Positions 14,639 to 15,735 of a stretch of DNA of 15,735 nucleotides are shown here, in pieces (within the stretch, counting starts at the first letter, position 1; each line of letters begins with the position of its first letter). Source of the DNA: an uncultured Bacilli bacterium (GTDB lineage Bacteria > Bacillota_I > Bacilli_A > RF39 > UBA660); contig CANROY010000026.1 of NCBI GenBank assembly GCA_947632355.1, forward strand, positions 1 through 15,735, in the 5' to 3' direction. The notes under the pieces were generated by a model that saw only the letters and a list, made by a program, of their open reading frames with translations, was not told the DNA's origin and did no database searches. The position numbers and the translations under genes are program-made.

Positions 14639-14653
14639 ACCAGTAGGCTTTTT
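14624..14653. terminator. Terminator shared by jag and the convergent ATPase gene
   Basis: CCTACTG (14624-14630) pairs with CAGTAGG (14641-14647) around a 10-nt loop that contains the jag stop codon. CTTTTT follows on the plus strand. On the minus strand the same stem is followed by TTTTATTAT, so it can also end the ATPase gene that stops at 14664. Confidence 0.85.
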
Positions 14654-14663
14654 AAATGTTTTC

Positions 14664-15620
14664 TTAAATATAAAATTTAGGAGTATGTTGGTATTGTTTT
14701 AATCTTCTTGCCCTTCCTAACTTTTCTTCTAAAGCATTATTAAAAATAGAATCATCATATCTTTCATAGAATTTTATACTGTCTGCTACTTCCCATAAAG
14801 TATCTAGTATAAGTTTTAAATTACCATTTGTTATTTCTATTAAAGTAAGAATTAAATCATCTGTTAACCAATCTATAGTTAATTCATCATATTTTACTTC
14901 TTGTCTTGCATTATATATTTCTATTCTTTTTGTAAACATTAATCGAATAGTTTGAACACTTCCATAGTTGATTTCGTTTATTTTGTAATCTTTATGTTTA
15001 TTTAGTGTATCATCACTTACACTTAGAATAACTTTATTAAAAAGAGAAAAGTAATCTTTTAAAATACGTTGTGTTAATTCATTTCCATTATCAATTTGAT
15101 CAAAATTATCTATTCCTAACTCAATATTAGAAAGTTTGCAATTCTTTTTCATACAATCAAGTATTTCACCACTTACCTCACCTGTTGAAAGTAATTTTTT
15201 TAATTGTAAAGTATCATCATAAAGATAATTATTTAAAAAATTGACTGTTTCACTATCTAAAACATCTAAATACTCCCAAGTATTTATTAAATGTGTATTA
15301 TAAACAGTTTCATAATATTGTTTTAAATAAGAAAGTAGTTCAAAAGAAAATTGCATTTCGCGGTAGTGTCTAAAAAAGTTTTCATCTAAATTAGAACTTG
15401 CACTACTTAAACTTGCTACATCAAACCAAGCATTAATGAAAGGAGTTTCCGTTCCTGCTTTTTTATTTTGCATATGAGCAAGAACAATACTTTTTCCTCT
15501 CCCATCTCCCTTTAAAATTGTATTTTTTTCTATTTTATCTAACTTTCTACAAACAGTATCCACTGGTTCCCTTACAAATTCATTTCGATTTACTAAATCT
15601 TTTGGTCTAATAAATATCAT
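14664..15620 (-). CDS. P-loop ATPase of unknown function (STAND/ORC-like)
   Basis: I do not recognise the family. The 318-residue protein begins with a segment like the first box of STAND and ORC/Cdc6-type ATPases (LVNRNEFVREPVD, 9-21). A P-loop LKGDGRGKS (36-44) follows, with K43 and S44. It reads GxxxGKS, one residue shorter than the normal GxxxxGKS. A Walker B-like strand IELGIDNFDQID (166-177) has D171 but Asn where the catalytic acid often is. KVILSVSDD (196-204) resembles sensor 1. The rest is mostly helical, and no membrane segment or DNA-binding domain is evident. An ATG at 15644 opens the frame, but AGGAGG (15635-15630) lies 9 nt before the ATG at 15620, which I take as the start. 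It is transcribed toward oriC, against the fork, unlike its neighbours. Confidence 0.7.
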   Translation of the reverse strand: MIFIRPKDLVNRNEFVREPVDTVCRKLDKIEKNTILKGDGRGKSIVLAHMQNKKAGTETPFINAWFDVASLSSASSNLDENFFRHYREMQFSFELLSYLKQYYETVYNTHLINTWEYLDVLDSETVNFLNNYLYDDTLQLKKLLSTGEVSGEILDCMKKNCKLSNIELGIDNFDQIDNGNELTQRILKDYFSLFNKVILSVSDDTLNKHKDYKINEINYGSVQTIRLMFTKRIEIYNARQEVKYDELTIDWLTDDLILTLIEITNGNLKLILDTLWEVADSIKFYERYDDSIFNNALEEKLGRARRLKQYQHTPKFYI

Positions 15621-15645
15621 ATCCAAAAGCCTCCTTCTATTCATA

Positions 15646-15651
15646 ATTATA
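15646..15651 (-). promoter_or_regulatory. Possible -10 element of the ATPase gene
   Basis: A perfect TATAAT lies 25 bp before the ATG at 15620. A transcript would begin near 15639, downstream of the alternative ATG at 15644, which supports the later start. No convincing -35 is seen. Confidence 0.4.
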
Positions 15652-15735
15652 TTGAAAAAGGAAGAATTAAAAAGGAAGTTCCCGTTTAATAAAATAAGAA
15701 ATGTGTAAATGAATAAGTTCCCAAAATAGCAATAA

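Noticed and set aside
15676..15722. Direct repeat AAGTTCCC at 15676-15683 and 15715-15722
   Set aside because: Eight bases in two copies at the window edge is too little to call an operator; it may be worth a look if more copies lie beyond.
1..15735. CRISPR arrays, insertion sequences, prophage or tRNA genes
   Set aside because: No regularly spaced repeats, transposase or integrase motifs, or tRNA-like cloverleafs were seen on reading both strands.

Overview
The window is the replication-origin region of a low-GC bacterium, almost certainly a Bacillota member of the Bacilli or a close relative of the Mollicutes, probably an uncultured lineage. Four things point there. The order dnaA-dnaN-x-recF-gyrB-gyrA lies opposite rpmH-rnpA-yidC-jag. 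A tadA-dnaX-ybaB-recR block with an adjacent SRP RNA follows gyrA. The DNA is strongly AT-rich. The SRP RNA is of the small type, about 71-75 nt with only the domain IV hairpin, unlike the long Bacillus scRNA. Tryptophan is encoded by TGG in the genes I checked, and rnpA ends in TGA, so the standard bacterial code fits.

Layout. At 1-40 there is a probable + strand terminator of a gene outside the window. From 108 to 3162 (minus strand) lie recR, ybaB, dnaX and tadA, preceded by the SRP RNA gene ffs (3185-3255) with a clear promoter. Between ffs and gyrA are two parS centromere sites 40 bp apart; the gyrA-proximal one also looks like the gyrA terminator. From 3348 to 8919 (minus) lie gyrA, gyrB and recF. 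At 9029-9499 (minus) is a ComK-family competence regulator in the slot between dnaN and recF. Then come dnaN (9591-10709) and dnaA (10864-12228), both minus. The DnaA-box cluster of oriC occupies 12229-12562, with more boxes between dnaA and dnaN, so the origin looks bipartite. On the plus strand are rpmH (42 codons), rnpA, yidC and jag (12563-14638). A P-loop ATPase of unknown function (14664-15620, minus) converges on jag.

How it works together. DnaA binds the boxes, opens the origin and appears placed to control its own promoter. DnaN, DnaX, GyrA/GyrB, RecF and RecR build the clamp and clamp loader, relieve supercoiling and repair gaps. The parS pair marks the origin-proximal chromosome for ParB. 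On the other side, L34, RnpA, YidC and KhpB serve translation, tRNA maturation and membrane insertion, and ffs serves co-translational targeting. Except for the ATPase gene, genes on both sides are transcribed away from the origin, along with the forks.

The most unusual points are the comK-like gene inside the replication cluster, the parS site with terminator anatomy, the parS site one base from the ffs promoter, and the unidentified ATPase where mnmE would usually be expected.
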